From assembly GCF_009674775.1 (NCBI RefSeq), contig NZ_WKKE01000021.1, positions 45,608-109,607 of the forward strand: 64,000 bases of DNA. Direction: 5' to 3'. A program made the translations under genes and the position numbers. Under the pieces are notes generated by a model that did no database searches, was not told the DNA's origin, and saw only the letters and a program-made list of their open reading frames with translations. Origin of the DNA: Flavobacterium sp. LC2016-23 (GTDB taxonomy: Bacteria > Bacteroidota > Bacteroidia > Flavobacteriales > Flavobacteriaceae). Positions 25,436-33,264 of this stretch are shown here, piece by piece (within the stretch, counting starts at the first letter, position 1; every line of letters begins with the position of its first letter).

Positions 25436-26052
25436 GATAAAATTATTTAAGTTAATAGTAGTTAAACCCGAATTATTTAAGTAAACTTAATCTTACTTTT
25501 AAACAATAATAGACTGTAATTAATAATCTAGCTAAAATTGGTTCTATGTGGTTGATTGATTCAATAAGTGGTTTGTTGAGCTAAAATGATAAGATCAAGA
25601 CGGTAGAGATGCCCGCTCACGAACAAAAAAACAGAACTAGCCAATTATACAGAGAAAAGAAATAAGAAAAACATCCATTCAAATCATCAAAACCCCTGAC
25701 AAAAAGACAGAAAAATAACACAAACAACAAAAATATCCAATAAAGTTCAGATATAGGAGTGACGGATCGGTGACGGACCGATGACGGAGGAATGACGTAT
25801 GAAAAAAACAATGTCAAAAGGGCAGAATAGAAGTAAAAAACCTATCTTGATGAAGTTTTATGCTAGTAAAAACACACTAATCACAACAATAAAAGAAAAC
25901 TCAAAAAATTATAATTTTAAATAAATCTATTAAATTATATAAGAAAAAGACTATATTTGTTACACGGAAAATCCAAATAAAAAAAAGTATCGCTATAAAA
26001 ACTTGTTTTTAGCAACTACTATTTTTTAAAGAATTTTAAATATCTTTGAATT
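25436..26052. other. 617-bp intergenic region with 11-bp direct repeats
   Basis: No convincing gene is present. A 66-codon minus-strand frame (25617-25817) is low-complexity and hydrophobic and is rejected. Two copies of aattatttaagt occur at 25440-25480. The main feature is a run of four 11-bp repeats at 25760-25803. Just before the XRE gene TATCTTTG (26041-26048) fits the -7 box, with only 4 bp to the start codon at 26053. Confidence 0.6.
25760..25803. repeat. four tandem 11-bp repeats starting TGACGGA
   Basis: TGACGGATCGG, TGACGGACCGA, TGACGGAGGAA and TGACGTATGAA follow each other without gaps at 25760, 25771, 25782 and 25793. The period is close to one DNA turn, as for iterons or clustered protein-binding sites. 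Confidence 0.75.
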
Positions 26053-26454
26053 ATGAGCACAGCAACAAAACCAAATCACATAGGGCGAAAAATCAGCCGT
26101 ATTCGTGAACTAAAAGACATGAAGCAGGAAGCACTGGCGCAGGCTTTAGGAACCAATCAGCAGGCGGTTTCGATTATGGAAAACAGCGAAACCATTGACG
26201 AAGAAAAATTAGTTGAAGTAGCAAAGGCTCTTGGCGTGAGTGTAGAAGCCATTAAGAATTTTTCGGAAGAAGCGGTCTTTAATTATTTTCATAACTATTA
26301 CGACACAAAAGATAGTGTGTTTAACTCAGGAAGTCATTCAACTAATCACTGTAATTTCAATCCTCTTGATAAAGTAGTTGAACTTTTCGAACGTTTGGTT
26401 CAGTCCGAAAAAGAAAAAGTAGAGTATTTAGAAAAATTACTAAAAGAAAAATAA
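26053..26454 (+). CDS. XRE-family transcriptional regulator
   Basis: A 133-residue DNA-binding protein. Residues 10-65 are a HTH_3/XRE domain (ISRIRELKDMKQEALAQALG, TNQQAVSIMEN), in the style of phage-repressor-like regulators. The C-terminal half contains a Tyr/His/Asn-rich stretch and a helical, probably coiled-coil tail (VELFERLVQSEKEKVEYLEK) for oligomerisation. No toxin gene of the HipA or HigB type is adjacent, so it is likely a stand-alone regulator. Its target may be itself; the 11-bp repeats 250 bp upstream are a possible site, but this is speculation. Confidence 0.85.
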   Translation: MSTATKPNHIGRKISRIRELKDMKQEALAQALGTNQQAVSIMENSETIDEEKLVEVAKALGVSVEAIKNFSEEAVFNYFHNYYDTKDSVFNSGSHSTNHCNFNPLDKVVELFERLVQSEKEKVEYLEKLLKEK

Positions 26455-26560
26455 TTGTCTCTGTAGAGAACTTCTAATAAAAAATGTGCAAATGTCTTCT
26501 CTGACTTTGTACTTTTTTTGTTTTAACCCCAAAATCAAACATCCCCCTAAAAATATCAAA

Positions 26561-26920
26561 ATGAAACTACAAATCCGATTCCTGATCTACTCCATATTAT
26601 TTCTTACCTATAGTTTTTCGACTTCATTTTTACTCTTGCTGGGCGAAAAATTAAAAGACCACAGATTTATAACTTTAGGCTGCGGTTTTTTCGTAATCAA
26701 TATTATTTTTTCGCTTTTTGTATTAAAGTGGACACCATTGCTAAGCATCCTTTCTTCCCTTGTCATTGCGGCTTTAGCCTTATTTCTGGCTTTAAAGTTT
26801 GGAGACTTACATCTGTTTTCACAATATGATGCGTATGGCGTTAAAACTGCTTTAATGGCCAACGCTATTTTTTCGGTTCTGCTCTGGGAAATTGCGTATC
26901 AGATAAAAAGCAGGAAATAA
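26561..26920 (+). CDS. small integral membrane protein
   Basis: A 119-residue protein with four predicted membrane helices (about 5-27, 37-57, 62-82 and 96-114) and a short basic C-terminus. No family is recognised. The frame extends to 26486, but the first 25 residues there lack a sensible signal, and ATG 26561 follows an AT-rich leader. It may be transcribed with the XRE gene, 106 bp upstream. Confidence 0.6.
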   Translation: MKLQIRFLIYSILFLTYSFSTSFLLLLGEKLKDHRFITLGCGFFVINIIFSLFVLKWTPLLSILSSLVIAALALFLALKFGDLHLFSQYDAYGVKTALMANAIFSVLLWEIAYQIKSRK

Positions 26921-26962
26921 TGAAACTATACTTAATAGCATAATTTAGCACCTCGTTTTACG

Positions 26963-27079
26963 TGTCATTTCGACGAAGGAGAAATCACATAAAGCAGTCA
27001 CGCGCAGTACAGCCAAACAGAATGTTTTTATATTGATTTCGGAATATAGGGATGCGATTTCTCCTTCGTCGAAATGACA
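26963..27079. repeat. 117-bp inverted-repeat element, left of the GIY-YIG gene
   Basis: The ends TGTCATTTCGACGAAGGAG and CTCCTTCGTCGAAATGACA are perfectly complementary, with further pairing into GAAATC. The interior (aaagcagtcacgcgcagtac and aatatagggatg) is nearly identical to the element at 27524-27640, which has exactly the same length and orientation. Confidence 0.85.
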
Positions 27080-27154
27080 CAGGTGAGTTAAATAATCGAC
27101 AAAATTTTCCAGTACAAAAAAACGTAAGTAATTTAGTTCAAAAAATTATTTACT

Positions 27155-27478
27155 ATGCTAAATCCTCAGACAGGCTTTCATTCGTATTACATTTATATTT
27201 TAACAAATAAATATCGCTCTACTTTTTATATAGGTGTAACTAATGATTTAAAATTAAGATTACAGCAACACAAAGAAAATCTCGAAACTAAAACCAAAAC
27301 ATTTGCTTCTCAATATAATCTTGAATTTTTAGTATACTATGAAAAATTCGTTTGGATTCAGGAAGCGATCGCCAGAGAAAAGGAATTAAAAAAGTGGAGG
27401 AGAGATAAGAAAATTGCATTAATTACTGCTTTTAATCCAACGTTTGAGTTTCTTAATTATCAGTTTGAAACAGTCTAG
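27155..27478 (+). CDS. GIY-YIG domain nuclease (UPF0213/YhbQ type)
   Basis: A 107-residue single-domain GIY-YIG protein. The motif is split in the usual way: YYIYILTN (position of GIY), then FYIGVTNDLKLRLQQHK (YIG with the catalytic Arg), and a helix with the conserved glutamate in IQEAIAREKELKKWRRDKK. Such small proteins are structure- or DNA-specific endonucleases whose cellular role is unclear, and many copies are typical in Flavobacteria. The gene is neatly bracketed by two copies of the same 117-bp inverted-repeat element, 75 bp before and 45 bp after it. Confidence 0.88.
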   Translation: MLNPQTGFHSYYIYILTNKYRSTFYIGVTNDLKLRLQQHKENLETKTKTFASQYNLEFLVYYEKFVWIQEAIAREKELKKWRRDKKIALITAFNPTFEFLNYQFETV

Positions 27479-27523
27479 GAAAATCATATTCTTTATGGCC
27501 ATTATATACTTACAGTTGTTTTG

Positions 27524-27640
27524 TGTCATTTCGACGAAGGAGAAATCACATAAAGCAGTCACGCACAGTAAAGCCAAACAGAATATTTTTATGTTGACTG
27601 AGGAATATAGGGATGTGATTTCTCCTTCGTCGAAATGACA
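27524..27640. repeat. 117-bp inverted-repeat element, right of the GIY-YIG gene
   Basis: The second copy of the element at 26963-27079, in the same orientation, differing by a small number of substitutions (for example cacacagta-type changes in the interior and atgttgactg for atattgattt). Confidence 0.85.
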
Positions 27641-27676
27641 GGCTTAAATCTATTGTAAAAACCAAACCTCCTATTC

Positions 27677-27748
27677 TAGCCCCGATAGAGCCGGTATCCT
27701 CGAATCCCGATAGCTATCGGGAGAAGAGATAAAGGCGAAAGCGGGACA
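27677..27748 (+). other. conserved hairpin element TAGCCC, copy 1
   Basis: It reads TAGCCCCGATAGAG, CCGGTATCCT, then the perfect palindrome TCCCGATAGCTATCGGGA (27704-27721), then AAGAGATAAAGGCGAAAGC and GGGACAG. The outer parts line up with a second copy at 53135-53205 although the hairpin sequence differs. It may be a structured RNA, an attenuator or a mobile hairpin. It lies 105 bp upstream of the lipoprotein at 27853, in the same orientation. Confidence 0.5.
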
Positions 27749-27852
27749 GATGTTTATGATGAAAACAAAAATTACTGCTTCGTAAATTTAAAAGTTGCAT
27801 GGTCTGAATTTAGCTAAAAACAGATATATTTACACCATCAAAAGCAAGCCTT

Positions 27853-29034
27853 ATGCAAAAAATTACTTTATTCGTTTCTATTTTATTCCTGGCGTTTTCA
27901 TGTGGTGTAAAAACTACGCAGTCCCTGTTAAGCGATGGCAATTATGATGGTGCAATAGACCGCGCCGTAGAAGCATTGAAAACCAAAAAAGACTCCAAAG
28001 GAAAACAGGACTATGTGTATTTGCTCGAAGAAGCTTTCGCAAAAGCCAAAGACCGCGATTTACGAAGCCTGGAACTGATGGAAAAAGAAAAAAATCCGGC
28101 CAATCTGGAGCGTATCTACAATACGTATGTGCAGCTTACTAACCGTCAGGAAAAAATCAGGCCTTTATTGCCGCTTCAGTTATTAAAACAAGGAAAAAAT
28201 GCCCAGTTTCCGTTTGACAATTATTCAGACCAGATCGTGAGCAGTAAAAATGCTTTATCGAAATATTTATACGACAATGCAGTAGTCCTTTTAAAGTCAA
28301 CGAACAAGCTCGATTCCAGAAAAGCATACGATGATCTGGCGTATATCGAAAGCATTAATCCGAATTATAAGAATGCTAAAAAACTGATGGACGACGCTCA
28401 GTTTAAAGGAACCGACTTTGTGAATGTGTACGCGACAAACGAAACAGAAATGATCATTCCGAAGCAATTGCAGAACGATTTATTAGATTTCAGCACCTAC
28501 GGATTAAATGATAAATGGACGGTTTACCACAGCGTCAAACAAAAAAATGTCAAATATGATTATGGTTTAATTCTCAATTTCAGGGAAATCTACATTTCAC
28601 CGGAACAAATAAAAGAGAAGGAATTTATCAAGGAAAAGCAAATTAAAGATGGCGTAAAAACACTTTTCGACAGCAAGGGAAATCCTGTAAAAGACAGTTT
28701 GGGGCGCCCTGTGAAAGTGGATAATTTTAAAACCATCAAAATCAACATTTACGAATACAGACAATACAAAGCCTGTCAGATAACGGCCAAAGTAGATTAC
28801 CTGGATTTAAAAACCAATCAGTTGCTACAATCTTTTCCCGTAGCCAGCGAGTTTGTTTTTGAGAACATTTATTCTACCTATCGCGGTGACAGAAATGCCT
28901 GTGACGAAAACTATCTGGGCTATTTTAATAAACGCGCCGTTCCGTTTCCGAATAACGAGCAGATGGTTTTTGATACCGGAGAAGATTTAAAAGCCAAACT
29001 AAAGGACATCATTGTCAGAAACAGATTCAGGTAA
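27853..29034 (+). CDS. lipoprotein of unknown function with TPR-like N-terminal part
   Basis: A 393-residue protein with a lipoprotein signal (LAFSCG, Cys17). The N-terminal half is helical with repeated patterns that look like degenerate TPR helices (LLSDGNYDGAIDRAVEALKT, AYDDLAYIESINPNYKNAKKLMDD). The C-terminal half is beta-rich (KYDYGLILNFREIYI, INIYEYRQYKACQITAKVDYL). I do not recognise a named family. It is probably an outer-membrane-associated protein; no partner gene is adjacent. A -7-like TATATTTA lies upstream. Confidence 0.6.
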   Translation: MQKITLFVSILFLAFSCGVKTTQSLLSDGNYDGAIDRAVEALKTKKDSKGKQDYVYLLEEAFAKAKDRDLRSLELMEKEKNPANLERIYNTYVQLTNRQEKIRPLLPLQLLKQGKNAQFPFDNYSDQIVSSKNALSKYLYDNAVVLLKSTNKLDSRKAYDDLAYIESINPNYKNAKKLMDDAQFKGTDFVNVYATNETEMIIPKQLQNDLLDFSTYGLNDKWTVYHSVKQKNVKYDYGLILNFREIYISPEQIKEKEFIKEKQIKDGVKTLFDSKGNPVKDSLGRPVKVDNFKTIKINIYEYRQYKACQITAKVDYLDLKTNQLLQSFPVASEFVFENIYSTYRGDRNACDENYLGYFNKRAVPFPNNEQMVFDTGEDLKAKLKDIIVRNRFR

Positions 29035-29055
29035 GATACAAACACATTACTTTCC

Positions 29056-29088
29056 TCCCATTTGCCACAAGCAGGTGGGATTTTTTTT
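29056..29088 (+). terminator. terminator after the 27853 lipoprotein
   Basis: TCCCATTTGC pairs with GCAGGTGGGA (29071-29080), with two G-U pairs and the loop CACAA, followed by eight T. Confidence 0.85.
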
Positions 29089-29133
29089 GCCTGTTGTAAA
29101 AAAAATCATAAAAATATAATGCGAAACCAAAAA

Positions 29134-29151
29134 GTTGCATATATTTGCAAC
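29134..29151 (+). promoter_or_regulatory. candidate ArsR operator overlapping the -7 box
   Basis: A perfect inverted repeat GTTGCA-N6-TGCAAC. Its centre overlaps TATATTTG (29140-29147), which matches the TAnnTTTG -7 box. The position fits autorepression by the ArsR protein encoded 31 bp downstream. Confidence 0.6.
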
Positions 29152-29181
29152 TGATTGATTGCGTATTAAAATAAAATCAAA

Positions 29182-29508
29182 ATGAAACGAGATATTTTTC
29201 AGGCCATTGCCGACCCGACCCGCAGAGCGATTTTAGTATTGATTTCGTCTACCGCATTGACCCCTAATGCAATTGCCGAACAATTTGATACTACCCGTCA
29301 GGCGATTTCAAAACACATTAAAATCCTTAATGAGTGTGAATTACTGCAGGAAAAAAAGATGGGAAGAGAAATTTACTATCAACTTAAAATTGACAAAATG
29401 AAAGAAATAGATCAATGGCTGGCACAATTTAAAGAAATCTGGGAAAACCGTTTCAGTCAACTGGATCAAGTATTAATGAATTTAAAAGCTAAAAAAAATG
29501 GAAAGTAA
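29182..29508 (+). CDS. ArsR-family transcriptional regulator
   Basis: A 108-residue winged-helix repressor (HTH_20/ArsR). It has ADPTRRAILVLIS, the recognition-helix region EQFDTTRQAISKHIKIL, and the wing EKKMGREIYYQLK. No cysteine metal-binding motif (such as ELCVCDL) is present, so it is not an arsenic sensor but the subgroup that partners SRPBCC/AHSA1 proteins. Its last 11 bp overlap the start of the AHSA1 gene at 29498, indicating translational coupling. A perfect inverted repeat in its promoter is a likely operator. Confidence 0.9.
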   Translation: MKRDIFQAIADPTRRAILVLISSTALTPNAIAEQFDTTRQAISKHIKILNECELLQEKKMGREIYYQLKIDKMKEIDQWLAQFKEIWENRFSQLDQVLMNLKAKKNGK

Positions 29509-30001
29509 TCTTTTAATGGATTTTACCGTAGACAAAGAAAACAGTACGGTACACATCAAACGGGAGTTCAATGCATCGCTTGACCATGTCTGGTCGGCCT
29601 GGACCGAACCTGAACTATTAGACCAATGGTGGGCTCCTGCCCCATTCCTGTCTAAAACAAAAAGCATGGAATTTAAAGTTGGCGGACGAAGATTTTATGC
29701 CATGGTCGGCCCTGAAAATCAGGAGAGATGGAGTTTTTTTGAGTACAGTTCCATTTCTCCGAAAACTAATTTTAAATATTCCTCAACTTTCTGTGATGCC
29801 GAAGCGAATCCGGATCCAAATATTGGAAGTTCTTACTGGGATCTGACTTTCTCCGAAGAAGGCGATTTGACAATTGTTTCTATTGCCATTAAACGAAACA
29901 GCCTGGCGGAATTAGAAAAAATAATTGAAACCGGTTTCAAAGAAGGATTTACACTTATCCTTAAAAATCTGGATAAATTGCTGGAAGAAAAAAGTAACTA
30001 A
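29498..30001 (+). CDS. AHSA1/SRPBCC-domain protein, copy 1
   Basis: A 167-residue protein of the START-like (SRPBCC) superfamily, AHSA1 type, a hydrophobic-cavity fold. Motifs are VKREFNA-like (IKREFNASLDHVWSAWTEPE), LDQWWAPAPF and VGGRRFYAM. In bacteria these are linked to ArsR regulators, but their ligands are mostly unknown. The start ATG overlaps the ArsR gene by 11 bp; a second ATG at residue 7 aligns with the paralogue. The next gene is a close tandem paralogue, so a recent duplication is likely. Confidence 0.88.
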   Translation: MESNLLMDFTVDKENSTVHIKREFNASLDHVWSAWTEPELLDQWWAPAPFLSKTKSMEFKVGGRRFYAMVGPENQERWSFFEYSSISPKTNFKYSSTFCDAEANPDPNIGSSYWDLTFSEEGDLTIVSIAIKRNSLAELEKIIETGFKEGFTLILKNLDKLLEEKSN

Positions 30002-30054
30002 TCTCTCCTGTAAATCGGTCTTGCCACTATTTATAAATTTAAAAGCAAACTAAA

Positions 30055-30555
30055 ATGAAAAATACTCTTTTAATGAATTTTACGGTAGATAAAGAAAACA
30101 GTACCGTTAACGTAAAACGTGAATTTAACGCTTCAATTGCAAACGTTTGGTCGGCCTGGACAGAACCTGAAATTCTGGATCAGTGGTGGGCTCCTGCTCC
30201 GTGGAAATCTAAAACAAAAAGTATGGATTTTAAAGTTGGCGGACGCAGACTTTATGCGATGCTGGGACCGCAGGGCGAAGAACACTGGGCAATAGCTGAT
30301 TTCACATCCATCAGCCCAAAGACGAACTTTAAATATCTGGATGCTTTTTCTGATGCCGAAGGAAATTTAAATACCGATTTTCCGCGTTCGGACTGGAATG
30401 TTACTTTTTCTGAACAGGGTAATTCTACCATTGTTGATGTGGCCATTAAACACGAAAATTTATCCGATCTGGAAAAGATTATTGAAATGGGCTTCAAAGA
30501 AGGATTTACCATTGCGATGGAAGGTCTGGATAAAATTTTTGAAGAAGCAAAGTAA
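30055..30555 (+). CDS. AHSA1/SRPBCC-domain protein, copy 2
   Basis: A 166-residue tandem paralogue of the preceding gene. The N-terminal half is nearly identical (FTVDKENSTV, VWSAWTEPE, LDQWWAPAP, KSKTKSM, FKVGGRR), while the C-terminal half has diverged more. It belongs to the same ArsR-led operon, 53 bp after copy 1, and is followed by a strong terminator. The divergence in the second half, which lines the cavity, may mean a different ligand; that is inference. Confidence 0.88.
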   Translation: MKNTLLMNFTVDKENSTVNVKREFNASIANVWSAWTEPEILDQWWAPAPWKSKTKSMDFKVGGRRLYAMLGPQGEEHWAIADFTSISPKTNFKYLDAFSDAEGNLNTDFPRSDWNVTFSEQGNSTIVDVAIKHENLSDLEKIIEMGFKEGFTIAMEGLDKIFEEAK

Positions 30556-30598
30556 CTTTTTTCGAAATGAAAGATAAACAATACTTTTAATAAAATAT

Positions 30599-30630
30599 AA
30601 AGCCGTCCTGAATAATGACGGCTTTATACT
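30599..30630 (+). terminator. terminator of the ArsR-AHSA1 operon
   Basis: AAAGCCGTC (30599-30607) and GACGGCTTT (30617-30625) form a perfect 9-bp stem with a 9-base loop. Confidence 0.75.
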
Positions 30631-30636
30631 AATTAA

Positions 30637-30768
30637 AAAAGAACAATTATATGCATTAAAACCTTCTTGCGCCTGGCTATCTCGGCTGGCTTCCTTTCTG
30701 CTGTTGCAGACCGTTTTGGATTTTGGAGTAAAGAAAATTATTTCAAAAGCATAAAGTTTCCTCTTTAA
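30637..30768 (+). pseudogene. remnant of a DoxX-family membrane protein gene
   Basis: A 43-codon open stretch with no ATG encodes FLRLAISAGFLSAVADRFGF, then W, and soon ends at TAA (30766-30768). The pattern RLA-x(3)-GFLSAVADRFG-hydrophobic-W is typical of the first membrane helix of Bacteroidota DoxX-like proteins. The rest of the gene is missing. DoxX genes often sit near AHSA1 genes, so this is probably a deleted third member of the neighbouring operon. The remaining gap to 30970 holds a long T run (30788-30803) and nothing else recognisable. Confidence 0.55.
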
Positions 30769-30970
30769 TTTATAATCCCGATTCTTTCGAATTGTTTTTT
30801 TTTTTTTGGGGTTTAGGTTTACCATTACGTTTTTCAAAGAAAAGTCAAATGTAACTGTACATTTGTGCCATTCTTAATTTAAACATCACCTTTAATTACA
30901 ATTATAAGTTGTATTTTCGATACGTAAAAGTCCGCCAGAAAAGAATAACCTAAAAAAGATTTCAGAACAA

Positions 30971-31498
30971 ATGATTAAAAAATTACTCCCGTTTGAAGAA
31001 TTAACCTATCATTCCACATTAAAAAAAGAAGCCCTTTTGGTACATCTTCAAAATGAAATTGAAGCCGAAAAATCTTTTGGTTTTGGCACTCAGAGAATAT
31101 CCTATTCCAAACCTTATATTGGTAAAATTAGCAATCCAACATTTGAACTCAAAAGGGCCATAAGCTACCGAAATTCGTTTTTACCCATTATAAAAGGAGA
31201 AATTAAGGACGATAGCAGCGGTTCGAAAATAAATGTAAAAATGGGGCTTCCTGATCTTGTTAAAATCTTTATGTGCATTTGGCTTGGAATCGTCTTTTTG
31301 GCCAGCTTAGGAACATTGTACACTTTACTGTATAATAACGGCCTTAAAGAAGGTCCTTTTATATTTATTCCTTTCGTAATGCTTTTTGGAGGTGTAGCCA
31401 TGGTTGTTCTGGGTTTTAAAATAGAAAGCAAAAAAAGTATAACCGATCTCGAGCAACTACTTCAGGCAAAAAGAAAACCAAACAACAGCAGTCATTAA
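30971..31498 (+). CDS. membrane protein of unknown function
   Basis: A 175-residue protein. Residues 1-90 are soluble and begin MIKKLLPFEELTYHSTLKKE; two membrane helices follow (about 97-120 and 130-150), and a short basic cytosolic tail ends the protein. No family is recognised. The next gene, an esterase, begins 10 bp later, so the two are co-transcribed. Confidence 0.6.
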   Translation: MIKKLLPFEELTYHSTLKKEALLVHLQNEIEAEKSFGFGTQRISYSKPYIGKISNPTFELKRAISYRNSFLPIIKGEIKDDSSGSKINVKMGLPDLVKIFMCIWLGIVFLASLGTLYTLLYNNGLKEGPFIFIPFVMLFGGVAMVVLGFKIESKKSITDLEQLLQAKRKPNNSSH

Positions 31499-31508
31499 AT
31501 ACCAAAAA

Positions 31509-32354
31509 ATGAATAAATTTTTCACTCTTATCTTTTTACTTTTTTCTTCTGTTTTACTTTTTGGTCAAAACAGTAAACCTTTTGTCCTTGGGGTTATAGA
31601 GGAAATACAATCGAAGGAATTAGGCGAAAATCGAATCCTGAACCTTTACCTTCCCGAAGGGTACAAAGCCGAAGATGCCACAAAATATCCGGTGATTTAT
31701 TTGCTGGATGGTTCTGCCGATGAAGACTTTATTCACATTGCAGGTCTGGTACAGTTTAATAGTTTCGAATGGATCAATCAGGTTCCGAAATCAATTGTGG
31801 TTGGAATTGCCACTGTGGACCGCAGAAGAGATTTTACGTTTCCGACCAGCATCGAAAAAGATCAGAAACGTTATGCATCCTCTGGACATTCTGATAAATT
31901 TATTGCCTTTATCGAAAAAGAGTTACAGCCCTTTATCGATAAAAAATACAAAACAACGGTTTCCAAAACCATCATAGGACAATCTTTAGGCGGATTGCTG
32001 GAAACCGAAATCCTATTGAAAAAGCCAACCCTTTTTAATCATTATGTAATTGTGAGTCCAAGTATCTGGTGGGATAATGGTTCGATCTTAAATCTGGACA
32101 GTCCATTATTTCAGGAGAACTTTAAGCAGGAAACTTCTATTTACATTGCGGTGGGTAAAGAAGGACCAACGCCAACCGACATACCAAGAGTGATGGAAGC
32201 CGATGCCAATTTACTTGCCGAAAAAATCAAAGCTTCTAAAAGCAAAAACATAAAAGTATTCTTTGATTATCTTCCTCAGGAAAACCATGCGACCATTTTA
32301 CATCCTGCGGTTTCCAATGCCTTTAAATTCTTTTATCCGAAAGTGCAGGAATAG
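31509..32354 (+). CDS. secreted esterase of the alpha/beta-hydrolase superfamily (IroE type)
   Basis: A 281-residue exported protein with a signal peptide (1-20, VLLFGQ). The fold and motifs follow the putative-esterase family: YPVIYLLDGSAD, the nucleophile elbow IIGQSLGG with Ser159, and ENHATILHPA with the histidine. It resembles siderophore- or carbohydrate-ester hydrolases; the substrate is unknown. It is a distant paralogue of the esterase at 3720. It is in an operon with a membrane protein upstream and a GNAT acetyltransferase 25 bp downstream. Confidence 0.8.
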   Translation: MNKFFTLIFLLFSSVLLFGQNSKPFVLGVIEEIQSKELGENRILNLYLPEGYKAEDATKYPVIYLLDGSADEDFIHIAGLVQFNSFEWINQVPKSIVVGIATVDRRRDFTFPTSIEKDQKRYASSGHSDKFIAFIEKELQPFIDKKYKTTVSKTIIGQSLGGLLETEILLKKPTLFNHYVIVSPSIWWDNGSILNLDSPLFQENFKQETSIYIAVGKEGPTPTDIPRVMEADANLLAEKIKASKSKNIKVFFDYLPQENHATILHPAVSNAFKFFYPKVQE

Positions 32355-32379
32355 ATAACGTTTTATAAATCCGATAACA

Positions 32380-33054
32380 ATGAAAACTACAGAACATCCA
32401 TTAGACAATCCGGTTTGGAATGCTTTAGCAGAAACCCATCAGGAATTTGCCATTGCTTATGATGGTGTCAAATTTTACAATCCAGCGTATTGTCCCTTCG
32501 GTGGTTTTGTAGAATCGGAAAACACTGCCGATGCCGTAAAACAATATGCGAAATTGACAGAGAATTTTTTTATCGTTGGCGAAAAACCGCTTCTTCCGGA
32601 TTCCCTAAAAATTAATAAAGAGCTAATTTGCCTTCAAATGGTAATTTTTCAAAAAATTGATTTGCAGATTAACCTGGAAATTGTGAGGCTTACACCAGCA
32701 CATAACGAAGCACTATGCGAACTGGTCAATCTGGTGCAGCCCGGTTATTTCAAAAATAAAACCTTTTTACTGGGTGATTACTTCGGAATTTTCAAAGAAG
32801 GCCAATTAGTCGCTATCACCGGAGAGCGTATGAAAATGAATGGTTTCACAGAGATTAGCGCCATTATCACACATCCCGACCACACCGGAAAAGGATATGC
32901 CAAACAATTGATAGCGTATGTGGTAAACGCCGTTTTTGATCAGCATAAAATTCCGTTTTTGCATGTGGTCGAAAGTAATGCCGGAGCCATTTATCTCTAT
33001 GAAAAACTTGGTTTTGTAACGAGAAGAAAAATAAGTTTCTGGAATATTGTTTAG
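32380..33054 (+). CDS. GNAT-family N-acetyltransferase (FR47-like)
   Basis: A 224-residue protein. The C-terminal half carries the GNAT acetyl-CoA site: ITGERMKM, ISAIITHPDHTGKGYAKQLI (motif A, the pyrophosphate loop around HTGKGYA) and LHVVESNAGAIYLYEKLGF (motif B). The N-terminal half (1-100) is a separate domain as in FR47-like proteins. The acceptor is unknown. It is the last gene of the 30971-33054 unit; the gap after it contains aattccaaattccaatt runs and the CCTTCGACTCCGCTCAGG motif, but no clear terminator. Confidence 0.85.
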   Translation: MKTTEHPLDNPVWNALAETHQEFAIAYDGVKFYNPAYCPFGGFVESENTADAVKQYAKLTENFFIVGEKPLLPDSLKINKELICLQMVIFQKIDLQINLEIVRLTPAHNEALCELVNLVQPGYFKNKTFLLGDYFGIFKEGQLVAITGERMKMNGFTEISAIITHPDHTGKGYAKQLIAYVVNAVFDQHKIPFLHVVESNAGAIYLYEKLGFVTRRKISFWNIV

Positions 33055-33166
33055 TTTTTCAAACGAAATTCCAATCAAAAAATTCCAAATTCCAATTTTT
33101 TTTTTAACTTCACGAAAAAAGAAATTCCAAATTCCAATTCTTAGACTTTGTGAAAAAAAATACAAT

Positions 33167-33184
33167 CCTTCGACTCCGCTCAGG
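33167..33184 (+). repeat. short dispersed motif CCTTCGACTCCGCTCAGG
   Basis: A plus-strand copy of the motif also seen at 53215-53232 and, inverted, at 21112-21130. It is preceded by aattccaaattccaatt runs (33066-33140) and followed by an AT-rich array. Confidence 0.6.
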
Positions 33185-33197
33185 AAGACATCGTACA

Positions 33198-33258
33198 TAA
33201 ATCTAAATACTACAATCTAAAATCTATATTCTAAAATCTATATTCTAAAATCTACAAT
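33198..33258. repeat. AT-rich tandem array of attctaaaatctat
   Basis: At least three near-identical 14-bp units (ctaaaatctatatt type) followed by a partial one. Related strings occur at 16930-16960 and 21072-21097. Intergenic, no gene. Confidence 0.65.
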
Positions 33259-33264
33259 CAAACC

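Noticed and set aside
25617..25817. A 66-codon hydrophobic minus-strand frame upstream of the XRE gene
   Set aside because: It is Phe/Leu-rich from AT-rich DNA, runs through the 11-bp repeats, and shows no start context.
30460..30837. A 125-codon minus-strand frame opposite the second AHSA1 gene
   Set aside because: It overlaps the end of a real gene, the terminator and the DoxX remnant, and its Lys/Phe-rich sequence looks random.
32806..33198. A 130-codon minus-strand frame opposite the GNAT gene
   Set aside because: It is a shadow of the acetyltransferase gene and the repeat-rich gap after it.
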